From a bacterium (GTDB lineage Bacteria; CBDUZB01; JAGLHV01): 7,006 nucleotides of DNA. The stretch spans positions 1 through 7,006 of the forward strand of contig JAGLYT010000081.1 in NCBI GenBank assembly GCA_023132075.1, written 5' to 3'. The notes below the pieces were generated by a model that saw only the letters and a program-made list of their open reading frames with translations, was not told the DNA's origin and did not search any database. Made by a program: the position numbers and the translations under genes. Numbering within the stretch: position 1 is the first letter of the stretch; every line of letters begins with the position of its first letter. Below, one piece after another: positions 1-5,819 of the stretch.

Positions 1-60
1 GTTTTAGAATATTTAGCTGATGATGTTCTCAGAAAAATTGTAGGCAGACGAAAAAAATGA
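1..60 (+). CDS. C-terminal end of upstream CDS, possibly LptE
   Basis: The first 57 bases read in frame as 19 codons (VLEYLADDVLRKIVGRRKK) and end in TGA at 58-60; the gene starts outside the window. The pattern 'LADD-x-x-RKIV-x-R' near a C-terminus resembles the end of LptE, the outer-membrane lipoprotein that works with LptD to insert lipopolysaccharide. lptE directly upstream of holA is a well-known order (leuS-lptE-holA in Escherichia coli). The stop overlaps the holA start as ATGA, so the two are probably cotranscribed and translationally coupled. The reading frame is clear; the family name rests on a short tail plus context and is tentative. Confidence 0.5.
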   Translation, partial: VLEYLADDVLRKIVGRRKK

Positions 61-1055
61 ATATTAATGAACTTAGTTCTGAATTAAACAGAAAAAAAAT
101 AAGGACCTGTTATCTTTTTTCCGGGGAAGAAGATTTTCAAAAAGAAGGTATTTTAAAAAAGATTAAGGAAATATGTAGTGAAGGCCGGGATTGGAAAGAT
201 TTTAATTATAATTTATTTTATGGGCAGCAGACAAAAAGCAAGGAGATTGTTGAGTGTGCCCGGACAGTTCCTTTTATGGCTCAACGGAGAATGATTGTAA
301 TAAAAAATGCGGAAAAATTTAGTGCGGATGATGAAAAAAAGATGATTAGTTATTTAAATGCCCCGTCTGATTTTACCTGCCTGGTCCTTTTAGTGAATGA
401 GGCAAAGAAAAAATTTTTTAAAGAAATTCAAGCGTTTGTAGAGCATATCGTTTTTAGACATCCTTACGAAAACCAAATTTCTTCCTGGATAAAAAAAGAA
501 ACTTCTAAATACGGCAAAACTATTTCCCAGGAGGCTTGTTTTTATTTAAAAGAGGAGGTAGGGGACAATTTAATTGATTTACATAATGAAATAGAAAAAT
601 TGGCCATTTATGTGGATGATAGAAGGGAAATTGTTCTGGAAGATGTACAATCTATAGTTGGACATACCAAAGAGGATAATATTTTTCAGTTATTAAATAG
701 GGTAGGAGAAAAGAAAGGGAAGGATGCCTTAATAATTATGAGGAATTTAGTTAAGAAAGGAGAAAAACCAATAGCAATTTTAATTAGAATTGCGAAGTAT
801 ATGAGACAATTAATTAAAGCAAAATTATTTTTGGAAAAAGGGAAAACAAATGAAGAGATAAGAAGTTTTTTAAGAATAAATAATTTCTATTTTAAGGGAT
901 TTATGGAGCAGCTAAATAATTTTTCTCTTCAGGAGTTGAAAGATAACTTTCGGTTGCTATTATTGGCTGATAAGGAAATAAAAACAGGAAAAAAAGAAGC
1001 ATTCCTTTCTTTAGAAATGCTTATTTTGAAATTAACCTGCCAATCCTTACGCTGA
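57..1055 (+). CDS. holA: DNA polymerase III subunit delta
   Basis: The 332-residue product matches the delta subunit of the clamp loader, which opens the beta sliding clamp and loads it on primed DNA. Length is normal for the family. Visible landmarks are the N-terminal 'YLFSGEEDF' strand-loop (about 19-27), the 'TVPFMAQRRMIVIKNAEKF' segment (about 69-87) that is the most typical stretch of the family, 'DNIFQLLNRVG' in the middle, and the C-terminal helical collar with 'LADKEIKTGKKEAFLSLEMLIL'. As usual for delta, the N-terminal fold is AAA+-like without a functional Walker A. The ATG at 57 overlaps the upstream stop (ATGA) and has no good Shine-Dalgarno sequence, which suggests translational coupling. 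It converges on rpsT with only 9 bp between the stop codons, and I see no terminator hairpin there. Confidence 0.93.
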   Translation: MNINELSSELNRKKIRTCYLFSGEEDFQKEGILKKIKEICSEGRDWKDFNYNLFYGQQTKSKEIVECARTVPFMAQRRMIVIKNAEKFSADDEKKMISYLNAPSDFTCLVLLVNEAKKKFFKEIQAFVEHIVFRHPYENQISSWIKKETSKYGKTISQEACFYLKEEVGDNLIDLHNEIEKLAIYVDDRREIVLEDVQSIVGHTKEDNIFQLLNRVGEKKGKDALIIMRNLVKKGEKPIAILIRIAKYMRQLIKAKLFLEKGKTNEEIRSFLRINNFYFKGFMEQLNNFSLQELKDNFRLLLLADKEIKTGKKEAFLSLEMLILKLTCQSLR

Positions 1056-1064
1056 GTTTAAGTT

Positions 1065-1346
1065 TCAGTCTTTTTGAAGAGATATTTTTTTGGACAGTCT
1101 TGCTTTTTTTCGGGAGGCTGTGTTTTTATGTATTATGTTTTTACCGGCTGCTTTGTCTAAATTAGAAAAAATATAATTTAAAGTGGACTTTGCTTCAGGC
1201 AAATTTTTATCTGTAATATTTTTTTCTAACTTTTTAATTAATGTTTTTATTTTAGATTTTGTCGACTTATTGCGTAAATGATTTTTTTCGCTTTGGCGTA
1301 AAGCTTTAATAGTCGAAGTATGCCGCCCTGTTTTTAATTTAGCCAT
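1065..1346 (-). CDS. rpsT: 30S ribosomal protein S20
   Basis: The 93-residue, very basic product is ribosomal protein S20, which binds the 5' domain and helix 44 region of 16S rRNA early in small-subunit assembly. Family signatures are 'RQSEKNHLRNKSTKSKIKTLIKKLE' in the first half (about 17-41) and 'LDKAAGKNIIHKNTASRKKARLSKK' near the C-terminus. The N-terminus has a few extra residues (KTGRHTSTIKAL) compared with the common 'MANIKSAKKR' start, and the total is slightly longer than the usual 85-90. An AAAGGAG Shine-Dalgarno sequence (complement of 1358-1364) sits about 11 nt before the ATG, and a promoter lies further upstream at 1402-1430. rpsT is the only minus-strand gene in the window and is divergent from murJ; S20 genes are often found beside murJ in other bacteria. 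Confidence 0.95.
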   Translation of the reverse strand: MAKLKTGRHTSTIKALRQSEKNHLRNKSTKSKIKTLIKKLEKNITDKNLPEAKSTLNYIFSNLDKAAGKNIIHKNTASRKKARLSKKISLQKD

Positions 1347-1401
1347 TGTTATTTGTTCTCCTTTATGCTGTTATAATCTTTAAATTTTTAATGTGTCACC
1401 C

Positions 1402-1430
1402 AAAATAACATATTAATGTGAAAAAGTCAA
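1402..1430 (-). promoter_or_regulatory. sigma70-type promoter of rpsT (extended -10)
   Basis: Read on the minus strand, TTGACT (complement of 1425-1430) is followed after exactly 17 bp by TATTTT (complement of 1402-1407), which is preceded by TGT, the TGn extension. The predicted start is near 1395, giving a leader of about 50 nt with the rpsT Shine-Dalgarno sequence near its end. The call rests on consensus matching only. Confidence 0.65.
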
Positions 1431-1476
1431 GACAAAAGAAATATTTGTTATTTGTAGGCAAATAGCATCCAAAAAG

Positions 1477-2445
1477 ATGTTTTATAATGTTAACAACCGG
1501 AGAAATAGTTTGTTAAAGCATAAAATGACCGGATATGTAGGGAAGATTAGTTCTGCTACTCTGTTGAGTAGAATTTTAGGATATATAAGAGATATGTTGA
1601 TTGCGAATATGTTTGGGGCAACTTTAGTAGCAGATGCTTTTTATGTTGCTTATCGTATTCCCAATTTGCTCAGGCGTTTATTGGGGGAGAACGCCTTATC
1701 CAGTTCTTTTATTCCTGTTTTTACCCAATATTTGACCAATAAATCTAAAAAAGAGTCACAACAATTAGTAAGTATAGTAGTTACGGTTTTGTTGATAATT
1801 TTATCTGTTTTAACTGTGGCCGGGATGATTTTTGCTCCGGTTTTAGTGCGTTTGATTGCTCCCGGGTTTGCTAAAGATCCTCAAAAATTAGCCTTAACCA
1901 TTCAACTTACCAGAATAATGTTTCCTTTTATGATTGCTATAGGTTTAGCCGCTCTTAGTATGGGGATATTAAATTCGTTGCATAAATTTATTATTCCGGC
2001 TTTAGCGCCATGTTTTTTAAGCATTTCCGGGATATTTTTTATTTTAACCATTTGTCCGTTGATGGAAACACCGATAAAAGGATTAGCCATAGGAGTTTTG
2101 ATTGGGGGATTCGGGCAGTTAATTTTTCAAATACCTTCAGTGATAAAGAGTAATTTTTGGGTCAAATTGAAGTTAGATTTATCTCATCCGGGGTTGAGGA
2201 GAATCGGATTTTTGATGGTACCGGCGATTATAGGGCTTTCTGTAAATCAGATTAATATTTTCGTCGATACTATTTGTGCTTCTTTATTAAAGGAAGGGAG
2301 CATAACGGCTTTGTATTATGCCAATCGCCTGGTGCAATTTCCCTTAGCTTTGTTTGGTACGGCTATTGCTACGGTAACACTTCCTATCCTGTCCAGGAGT
2401 ATAGCGGAAAACAACTTAAAAGAAATGAAAACAACCCTTTCTTAA
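1477..2445 (+). CDS. murJ: Lipid II flippase MurJ, N-terminal part (ends at in-frame TAA)
   Basis: This is the first 322 codons of a MurJ/MviN-family lipid II flippase, the inner-membrane MOP-superfamily protein that moves the peptidoglycan precursor to the periplasmic side. Hallmarks are 'SRILGYIRDMLIANMFG' (31-47), 'DAFYVAYRIPNLLRR' (53-67), and 'YYANRLVQFPLALFG' (280-294), whose Arg284 probably corresponds to an arginine essential in E. coli MurJ. About eight membrane helices are encoded here. The TAA at 2443-2445 falls in the predicted cytoplasmic loop after helix 8; the same frame continues as the rest of MurJ to 3048, so one substitution appears to have broken the gene (or the read has an error). 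The start is uncertain: ATG 1477 has no ribosome binding site, whereas TTG 1510 has GGAGA six bases upstream and ATG 1525 is another option. A TATAAT at 1483-1488 without a good -35 could be a promoter element and would favour the later starts. Confidence 0.9.
   Translation: MFYNVNNRRNSLLKHKMTGYVGKISSATLLSRILGYIRDMLIANMFGATLVADAFYVAYRIPNLLRRLLGENALSSSFIPVFTQYLTNKSKKESQQLVSIVVTVLLIILSVLTVAGMIFAPVLVRLIAPGFAKDPQKLALTIQLTRIMFPFMIAIGLAALSMGILNSLHKFIIPALAPCFLSISGIFFILTICPLMETPIKGLAIGVLIGGFGQLIFQIPSVIKSNFWVKLKLDLSHPGLRRIGFLMVPAIIGLSVNQINIFVDTICASLLKEGSITALYYANRLVQFPLALFGTAIATVTLPILSRSIAENNLKEMKTTLS
2443..2445 (+). other. murJ: In-frame TAA interrupting murJ
   Basis: The codons on either side read ...T-T-L-S, TAA, S-L-R-M-V-I-F-T-M-I-P-S-A-I-G, which is the normal, uninterrupted course of MurJ across the loop into helix 9. 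No base is gained or lost, so this is a nonsense substitution, not a frameshift. Sense codons one change away include CAA, AAA, GAA, TTA, TCA, TAT and TAC. The base after the stop is T (TAAT), a context known for efficient termination, so programmed readthrough is not favoured. Confidence 0.9.
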
Positions 2446-2454
2446 TCTTTAAGA

Positions 2455-3048
2455 ATGGTTATTTTTACCATGATTCCGTCTGCCATCGGATTAATTGTTC
2501 TGGGGAAACCGATTATCATGGTATTATTCCAAAGAGGGGAGTTTTCTTCACAGGCTACAATGATGACTTCGTCGGCTCTGTTTTTTTATTCGTTGGGATT
2601 ATTTGCCGATGCCTCAGTGAAGATAGTGGTTTCAGCTTTTTACTCTCTTCAGGATACACGTACCCCGGTGAAAACGGCGAGTATTTGTATGTTGCTCAAT
2701 ATAGTTTTGGATATAATTCTTATGAGAATTTTACAGGTAGGGGGATTAGCGTTAGCTACTGCCATTGCTTCTTTTGTTAATATATTTCTTTTATTTATTT
2801 TATTACGCAAGAGAATCGGACAATTGGGGGGGAAAGAAATTATTAAATGTTTCATTAAGACTGCTATAGCCGGAATAATAATGGGTGTTATTTGTTATTT
2901 CGTTGCTTTTTTCTTGTTCGAAAATAAATATTTGAAGGTTTCGATTTCTTTGCTTGTGAGTATAATCGTTTTTATTGCTGCTGCTCACATTTTAAAAATA
3001 AAAGAAATGGAGTCTGTTTGGAAATTATTTGCTAAAAAGGACTCGTGA
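2455..3048 (+). CDS. murJ: Lipid II flippase MurJ, C-terminal part
   Basis: The 197 residues from ATG 2455 are the C-terminal portion of MurJ (helices 9-14), in the same frame as the upstream part and three codons after its stop. 'MIPSAIGLIVLGKPIIMVLFQRGEF' and 'SAFYSLQDTRTPVKTA' are classic MurJ segments, followed by several more hydrophobic helices and a short basic tail. Joined with the N-terminal part, the frame covers 523 codons including the TAA, which is normal full length for MurJ. If the stop is real, this half could only be made by reinitiation at ATG 2455 (or ATG 2470) after the stop 9 nt upstream; there is no convincing Shine-Dalgarno sequence. Because MurJ is normally essential, either the sequence is wrong at one base, the two halves work together, or another flippase exists elsewhere in the genome. 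Confidence 0.88.
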   Translation: MVIFTMIPSAIGLIVLGKPIIMVLFQRGEFSSQATMMTSSALFFYSLGLFADASVKIVVSAFYSLQDTRTPVKTASICMLLNIVLDIILMRILQVGGLALATAIASFVNIFLLFILLRKRIGQLGGKEIIKCFIKTAIAGIIMGVICYFVAFFLFENKYLKVSISLLVSIIVFIAAAHILKIKEMESVWKLFAKKDS

Positions 3049-3069
3049 GATTCGGATTAATAATGAATT

Positions 3070-4374
3070 ATGGAAATAAAAGAAAGAAATGATTTAAGAA
3101 TTGAATTAGAAAAAATCCCTTCCCGCTGCGGTGTTTATTTAATGCAAAATAAAGAAGAGGAAATTCTTTATATCGGTAAAGCGCGTTCTTTAAAAAAAAG
3201 AGTTTCTTCTTATTTTCACAAAAAAAATATTGAGCCTAAAACAAAATTTTTAATAACACAGATTAGGAATATTAAATTTTTAATTACGGATTCCGAAAAA
3301 GAGGCTTTAATCTTAGAAAATGAACTCATTAAAAAGTTTATGCCTAAATATAATATCGATAGGAAAGATAACAAGGCTTATCCATATCTTAAATTAACTG
3401 TCAAAGAGGATTTCCCCCGGATTAGTATTGCCCGTAAAATAAAAAAAGATGATTGTCAATATTTCGGGCCCTATCCTGATGGTGTTCATCTGCGTAAAAA
3501 TTTATATTTAATTAAAAGGATATTTCCCGTTAGGAGTTGTAAGCATATTAAATTGCCGAAAAAAGCTTGTTTGAATTATTATATTCAGCGGTGTTTTGGG
3601 CCGTGCGTTGGAAAAATAAGTAAAGAAGATTATCAAAAAAAAATAAAAGAAATAATTCTATTTTTAAGCGGAAAACAAGGGCAATTGTTAAAAAAATTAA
3701 ATTGTCAAATGCTGGTGGCTGCCGGTAAATTAGATTTTGAAAAAGCCAATATGATAAAAAAAGAAATCAGTGAAATAAAAAAAATTACGCAAAAAGTAAC
3801 AGTTTGCCGGATACAAAAAGATGAGATTTTCAGAAAGTTAGAAAAGACGAAGTTGCTTTTTAGTTTAGGAGAAGTTTTGGGGATGAAACAACTTCCGTAT
3901 CGAATTGAAGCATTTGATATTTCCAACATCAAGGGGATGCAGGCGGTTGGGTCAATGGTTGTTTTTGAAAATGGACGGCCGCAAAAAGATAAATACCGCC
4001 GATTTAAAATCAAAACAGTTTTTCAAATAGATGATGTTGCTATGTTAAGAGAGGTGATTAAAAGAAGATTTGAAAATAAAGAGCGCAGAGTAAAAAACAA
4101 AAATCTTCCTGATTTAATTGTTGTAGACGGAGGGAAAGGTCAGGTAAATGGAAGCAGAAAAATTTTAGAAAATCTTTTTTTAGGAGATATTCCTTTAATC
4201 GGATTAGCTAAAAAAGAAGAACATATTTTTTTGCCGCAAAAATCTCAACCTTTAATTTTAGCAAAAGAATCTAAGATATTGCATTTTCTTCAGGAAATCA
4301 GAGATGAGGCACACCGTTTTGCCGTTACTTACCATCGAGTTTTAAGGAGAAAAAAAATACTGCCGAAAAAATAA
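3070..4374 (+). CDS. uvrC: UvrABC excinuclease subunit C, short form
   Basis: The 434-residue product is UvrC, the dual nuclease of nucleotide excision repair that cuts both sides of a lesion handed over by UvrAB. The order is GIY-YIG nuclease (GVY 21-23, YIGKA 34-38, Arg44, Glu83), a cysteine set C157-x9-C167-x7-C175-x3-C179 matching the [4Fe-4S] ligand pattern reported for E. coli UvrC, a UVR helix pair for UvrB contact (about 204-240), then the RNase H-like nuclease with Asp283 (FDIS), Asp322, Asp353 (VVDGGKGQ) and His415 (RDEAHRF). All catalytic residues are therefore present. Family members are usually near 600 residues. The numbering runs in step with E. coli up to the UVR motif, then about 115 residues are absent before FDIS, and the protein ends right after the RNase H domain with no helix-hairpin-helix region. 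I see no frameshifted remnant downstream. The ATG lacks a strong ribosome binding site and lies 21 bp after murJ. Confidence 0.92.
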   Translation: MEIKERNDLRIELEKIPSRCGVYLMQNKEEEILYIGKARSLKKRVSSYFHKKNIEPKTKFLITQIRNIKFLITDSEKEALILENELIKKFMPKYNIDRKDNKAYPYLKLTVKEDFPRISIARKIKKDDCQYFGPYPDGVHLRKNLYLIKRIFPVRSCKHIKLPKKACLNYYIQRCFGPCVGKISKEDYQKKIKEIILFLSGKQGQLLKKLNCQMLVAAGKLDFEKANMIKKEISEIKKITQKVTVCRIQKDEIFRKLEKTKLLFSLGEVLGMKQLPYRIEAFDISNIKGMQAVGSMVVFENGRPQKDKYRRFKIKTVFQIDDVAMLREVIKRRFENKERRVKNKNLPDLIVVDGGKGQVNGSRKILENLFLGDIPLIGLAKKEEHIFLPQKSQPLILAKESKILHFLQEIRDEAHRFAVTYHRVLRRKKILPKK

Positions 4375-4430
4375 CAATTTGTGTTTAAGTAATGTTTGCA
4401 TAATAAAATAAATAAAAAAAATATTTTTTC

Positions 4431-4459
4431 TTGCATTATTTTTTGTAATATGCTATATT
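4431..4459 (+). promoter_or_regulatory. Extended -10 promoter giving a probable leaderless transcript
   Basis: TTGCAT (4431-4436), a 17-bp spacer ending in TGC, and TATATT (4454-4459) form a near-ideal sigma70 promoter with the TGn extension. The bases just upstream (about 4402-4430) are A- and T-tracts resembling an UP element. With the usual six-base discriminator, +1 is the G at 4466, the first base of the GTG codon of the transglycosylase gene, so no 5' leader would exist. It probably drives the unit ending at the terminator at 6036-6079. Confidence 0.7.
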
Positions 4460-4465
4460 TCTATT

Positions 4466-5140
4466 GTGAGATTTGTAGGCAGCAGTATAATTGTTTTTTT
4501 AGTTGTTTTTTTTAGCGGGTTTGTTTGGGCAAAAGAAGCAAAAATTATTTTGAAAAATGGTGGCTTGTTGTATGGAGAAGTAGTTCAAGAAGAGGATGAG
4601 TGGGTGTTAGTAGAAGTAGCAGAAGGTGGTTCTTTAGGATTATATCGGGATGAGATAAAGTCCATTGTTTATAATCCAGCAGGAAAAGTGAAAAAGAAGA
4701 ATTATATTACAGTTTCCGGCCAAACTACTTACCTATCAGGACCTACCTGGGAAGATAATTGGGATTCTCTTATAAGAAAAGCGGCAGAAAGGTATCAATT
4801 AGATCCTTTTTTAATTAAAGCGGTAGTAAAAGTAGAATCTAACTTTGATCCATATAGTATTTCCCACAAAGGAGCAAGTGGATTGATGCAGTTAATGCCG
4901 GAAACGGCTAAGGATTGCAGAGTGGATGATATTTTTGACGCGGAAGAAAATATTGAAGGAGGAACTAAATTTTTACGTTATTTATGGGATATTTTTGATG
5001 GCGATTTAAAATTAGTTTTAGCCGGATATAATGCCGGCCCCAATAGAGTTAAGAAGTATAAAGGGATTCCTCCCTATCGGGAAACGCGCAATTATATAAA
5101 GAAAGTTTTGTTTTATTACAGTTATTATAAGGATGAATAA
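4466..5140 (+). CDS. Secreted lytic transglycosylase, SLT family
   Basis: The 224-residue product is a periplasmic murein hydrolase of the soluble lytic transglycosylase type, which cleaves the MurNAc-GlcNAc bond to leave 1,6-anhydro ends. Residues 1-22 form a signal peptide (Arg2, hydrophobic core 8-20, cleavage after V-W-A22). About 24-70 is a small beta-rich module (KNGGLLYGEVV ... DEIKSIV) of the 'KNG...G.I' kind, possibly an interaction domain. The SLT domain spans about 98-220: catalytic Glu124 in 'VVKVESNFDPYS', 'GASGLMQLMPETA' (136-148), 'AGYNAGPNRV' (186-195) and 'PYRETRNYI' (203-211). The start is GTG 4466, chosen because it gives a proper signal peptide and follows a promoter whose +1 is that same G; there is no Shine-Dalgarno sequence. 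The end overlaps the alkyltransferase gene by 8 bases, so the two are probably cotranscribed. Confidence 0.9.
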   Translation: MRFVGSSIIVFLVVFFSGFVWAKEAKIILKNGGLLYGEVVQEEDEWVLVEVAEGGSLGLYRDEIKSIVYNPAGKVKKKNYITVSGQTTYLSGPTWEDNWDSLIRKAAERYQLDPFLIKAVVKVESNFDPYSISHKGASGLMQLMPETAKDCRVDDIFDAEENIEGGTKFLRYLWDIFDGDLKLVLAGYNAGPNRVKKYKGIPPYRETRNYIKKVLFYYSYYKDE

Positions 5141-5519
5141 GAGAAAAATAAGAAAGAATATTAGGAATGACTTTAAAGTAATGAATTCAAAAAAGATACA
5201 AAAAAAATTAGAGAGTTACTCTCCTTTTTACCGTAGTGTTTGGGCGGTAACCGCAACAATTCTTTCCGGGCAGGTAAGATCTTATCAGTGGGTAGCCAAT
5301 AAAATAGGTAATTCTGAGGCGGTAAGAGCTGTTGGCCAGGCTTTATCTAAAAATCCGTTTCCCGGTATAATTCCTTGTCATCGAGTAATTTGTAAAAATG
5401 GGGAAATAGGAGGGTTTTTTCAAGGAAAGAAAAAAAAGGAGAGTTTACTAAAAAGAGAAGGGGTTTTATTTTATAAAACCGGTTCTCTGAAATTTTTAAA
5501 GAAAGGAGATTCAAAATAG
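5133..5519 (+). CDS. O6-alkylguanine-DNA alkyltransferase, single-domain
   Basis: The 128-residue product matches the C-terminal DNA-binding and active-site domain of methylated-DNA-[protein]-cysteine S-methyltransferase (Ogt/MGMT), which takes an alkyl group from O6-alkylguanine onto its own cysteine. 'FYRSVW' (32-37), 'RSYQWVANKIGN' (49-60), 'AVRAVGQALSKNP' (63-75) with the helix-turn-helix arginine Arg65, and the active-site 'IPCHRV' (80-85) with Cys82 are all intact, followed by 'LLKREG'. Tyr51 and Asn74 align with conserved active-site residues of the human enzyme. The usual N-terminal domain is missing, replaced by a short lysine/arginine-rich start, so the protein is shorter than the usual 150-180. 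The retained cysteine argues against a non-catalytic alkyltransferase-like (ATL) protein. It overlaps the transglycosylase gene by 8 bp; Met17 (5181) is another possible start. Its last codons coincide with the leader and Shine-Dalgarno sequence of the next gene. Confidence 0.87.
   Translation: MNKRKIRKNIRNDFKVMNSKKIQKKLESYSPFYRSVWAVTATILSGQVRSYQWVANKIGNSEAVRAVGQALSKNPFPGIIPCHRVICKNGEIGGFFQGKKKKESLLKREGVLFYKTGSLKFLKKGDSK
5503..5508 (+). promoter_or_regulatory. Ribosome binding site of the first cold-shock gene, inside the alkyltransferase gene
   Basis: AAGGAG, 11 nt before the ATG at 5520, is encoded within the last codons (K-G-D) of the upstream repair gene, whose TAG directly abuts the ATG. 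Ribosomes finishing the upstream gene therefore pass over this site, which allows coupling. An identical AAGGAG at 5803-5808 precedes the second cold-shock gene. Confidence 0.75.
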
Positions 5520-5720
5520 ATGAAAGGTAAAGTTAAATGGTTTAATGAATCCAAAGGATTTGGATTTATTGAAAGAGAAGATGGAACGGGTGATGTGTTT
5601 GCACATTATTCCTCTATTGGTGGTGATGGATTTAAGACACTTGCTGAAGGTGATGCGGTAGAATTTGACGTAGAAAATTCTGACCGGGGACCAAAGGCTT
5701 CTAATATAGTGAAAATATAG
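5520..5720 (+). CDS. Cold-shock protein, CspA family (copy 1)
   Basis: The 66-residue product is a single OB-fold cold-shock domain, a cytoplasmic single-strand nucleic acid binder that usually acts as an RNA chaperone. '[19 protein letters not shown]' (3-21) holds the RNP1 motif KGFGFI (12-17), and 'DVFAHYSSI' (25-33) holds RNP2; 'GPKASNI' closes the fold. Ala28 in RNP2, where most family members have Val, also occurs in E. coli CspD-type sequences. The start is fixed by AAGGAG at 5503-5508 and by TAG-ATG abutment with the upstream gene. It is the first half of a tandem pair with a 300-bp period: 55 of 66 residues and about 181 of 201 bases match copy 2. No long cold-shock-type 5' untranslated region is available unless transcription starts inside the repair gene. 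Confidence 0.95.
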   Translation: MKGKVKWFNESKGFGFIEREDGTGDVFAHYSSIGGDGFKTLAEGDAVEFDVENSDRGPKASNIVKI

Positions 5721-5754
5721 GTGTAAATGGAATATTTTTTATTAAATTAGAAAA

Positions 5755-5797
5755 AGAGGGTGATTTTTGTTTTTTAAAATTATTCCTCTGGATTTTT
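5755..5797 (+). terminator. Possible weak terminator or attenuator between the cold-shock genes
   Basis: Bases 5755-5767 can pair with 5776-5789 (outer AGAGG with CCTCT, then an A/T-rich stem with two wobbles and one bulge) around an 8-base loop, followed by GGATTTTT. The T-run is short and the inner stem is weak, so partial termination or mRNA processing, which would lower copy 2 expression, is only a possibility. Confidence 0.3.
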
Positions 5798-5819
5798 AAA
5801 GAAAGGAGATTTAAAATAG

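Noticed and set aside
1056-1064. Shared bidirectional terminator between holA and rpsT
   Set aside because: Only nine bases separate the stop codons and no stem of useful length could be drawn in or around them.
2443-2445. TAA reassigned as a sense codon in this organism
   Set aside because: TAA is the normal terminator of uvrC, the transglycosylase gene and the second csp gene in the same window, so a code change is not supported.
2274-2780. A 168-codon plus-strand reading frame overlapping both murJ halves in another frame
   Set aside because: The product is cysteine-rich, low in family-like features and lies wholly over the MurJ frame, which matches a known family on both sides. It is a shadow frame and not evidence of a frameshift.
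3705-4013. Minus-strand reading frame inside uvrC
   Set aside because: It overlaps the conserved UVR and RNase H region of uvrC in antisense and shows no recognisable protein features.
4375-4430. Terminator after uvrC
   Set aside because: The stretch has A-tracts next to T-tracts (around 4416-4429) but no GC-containing stem or proper loop; it fits an UP element for the following promoter better.
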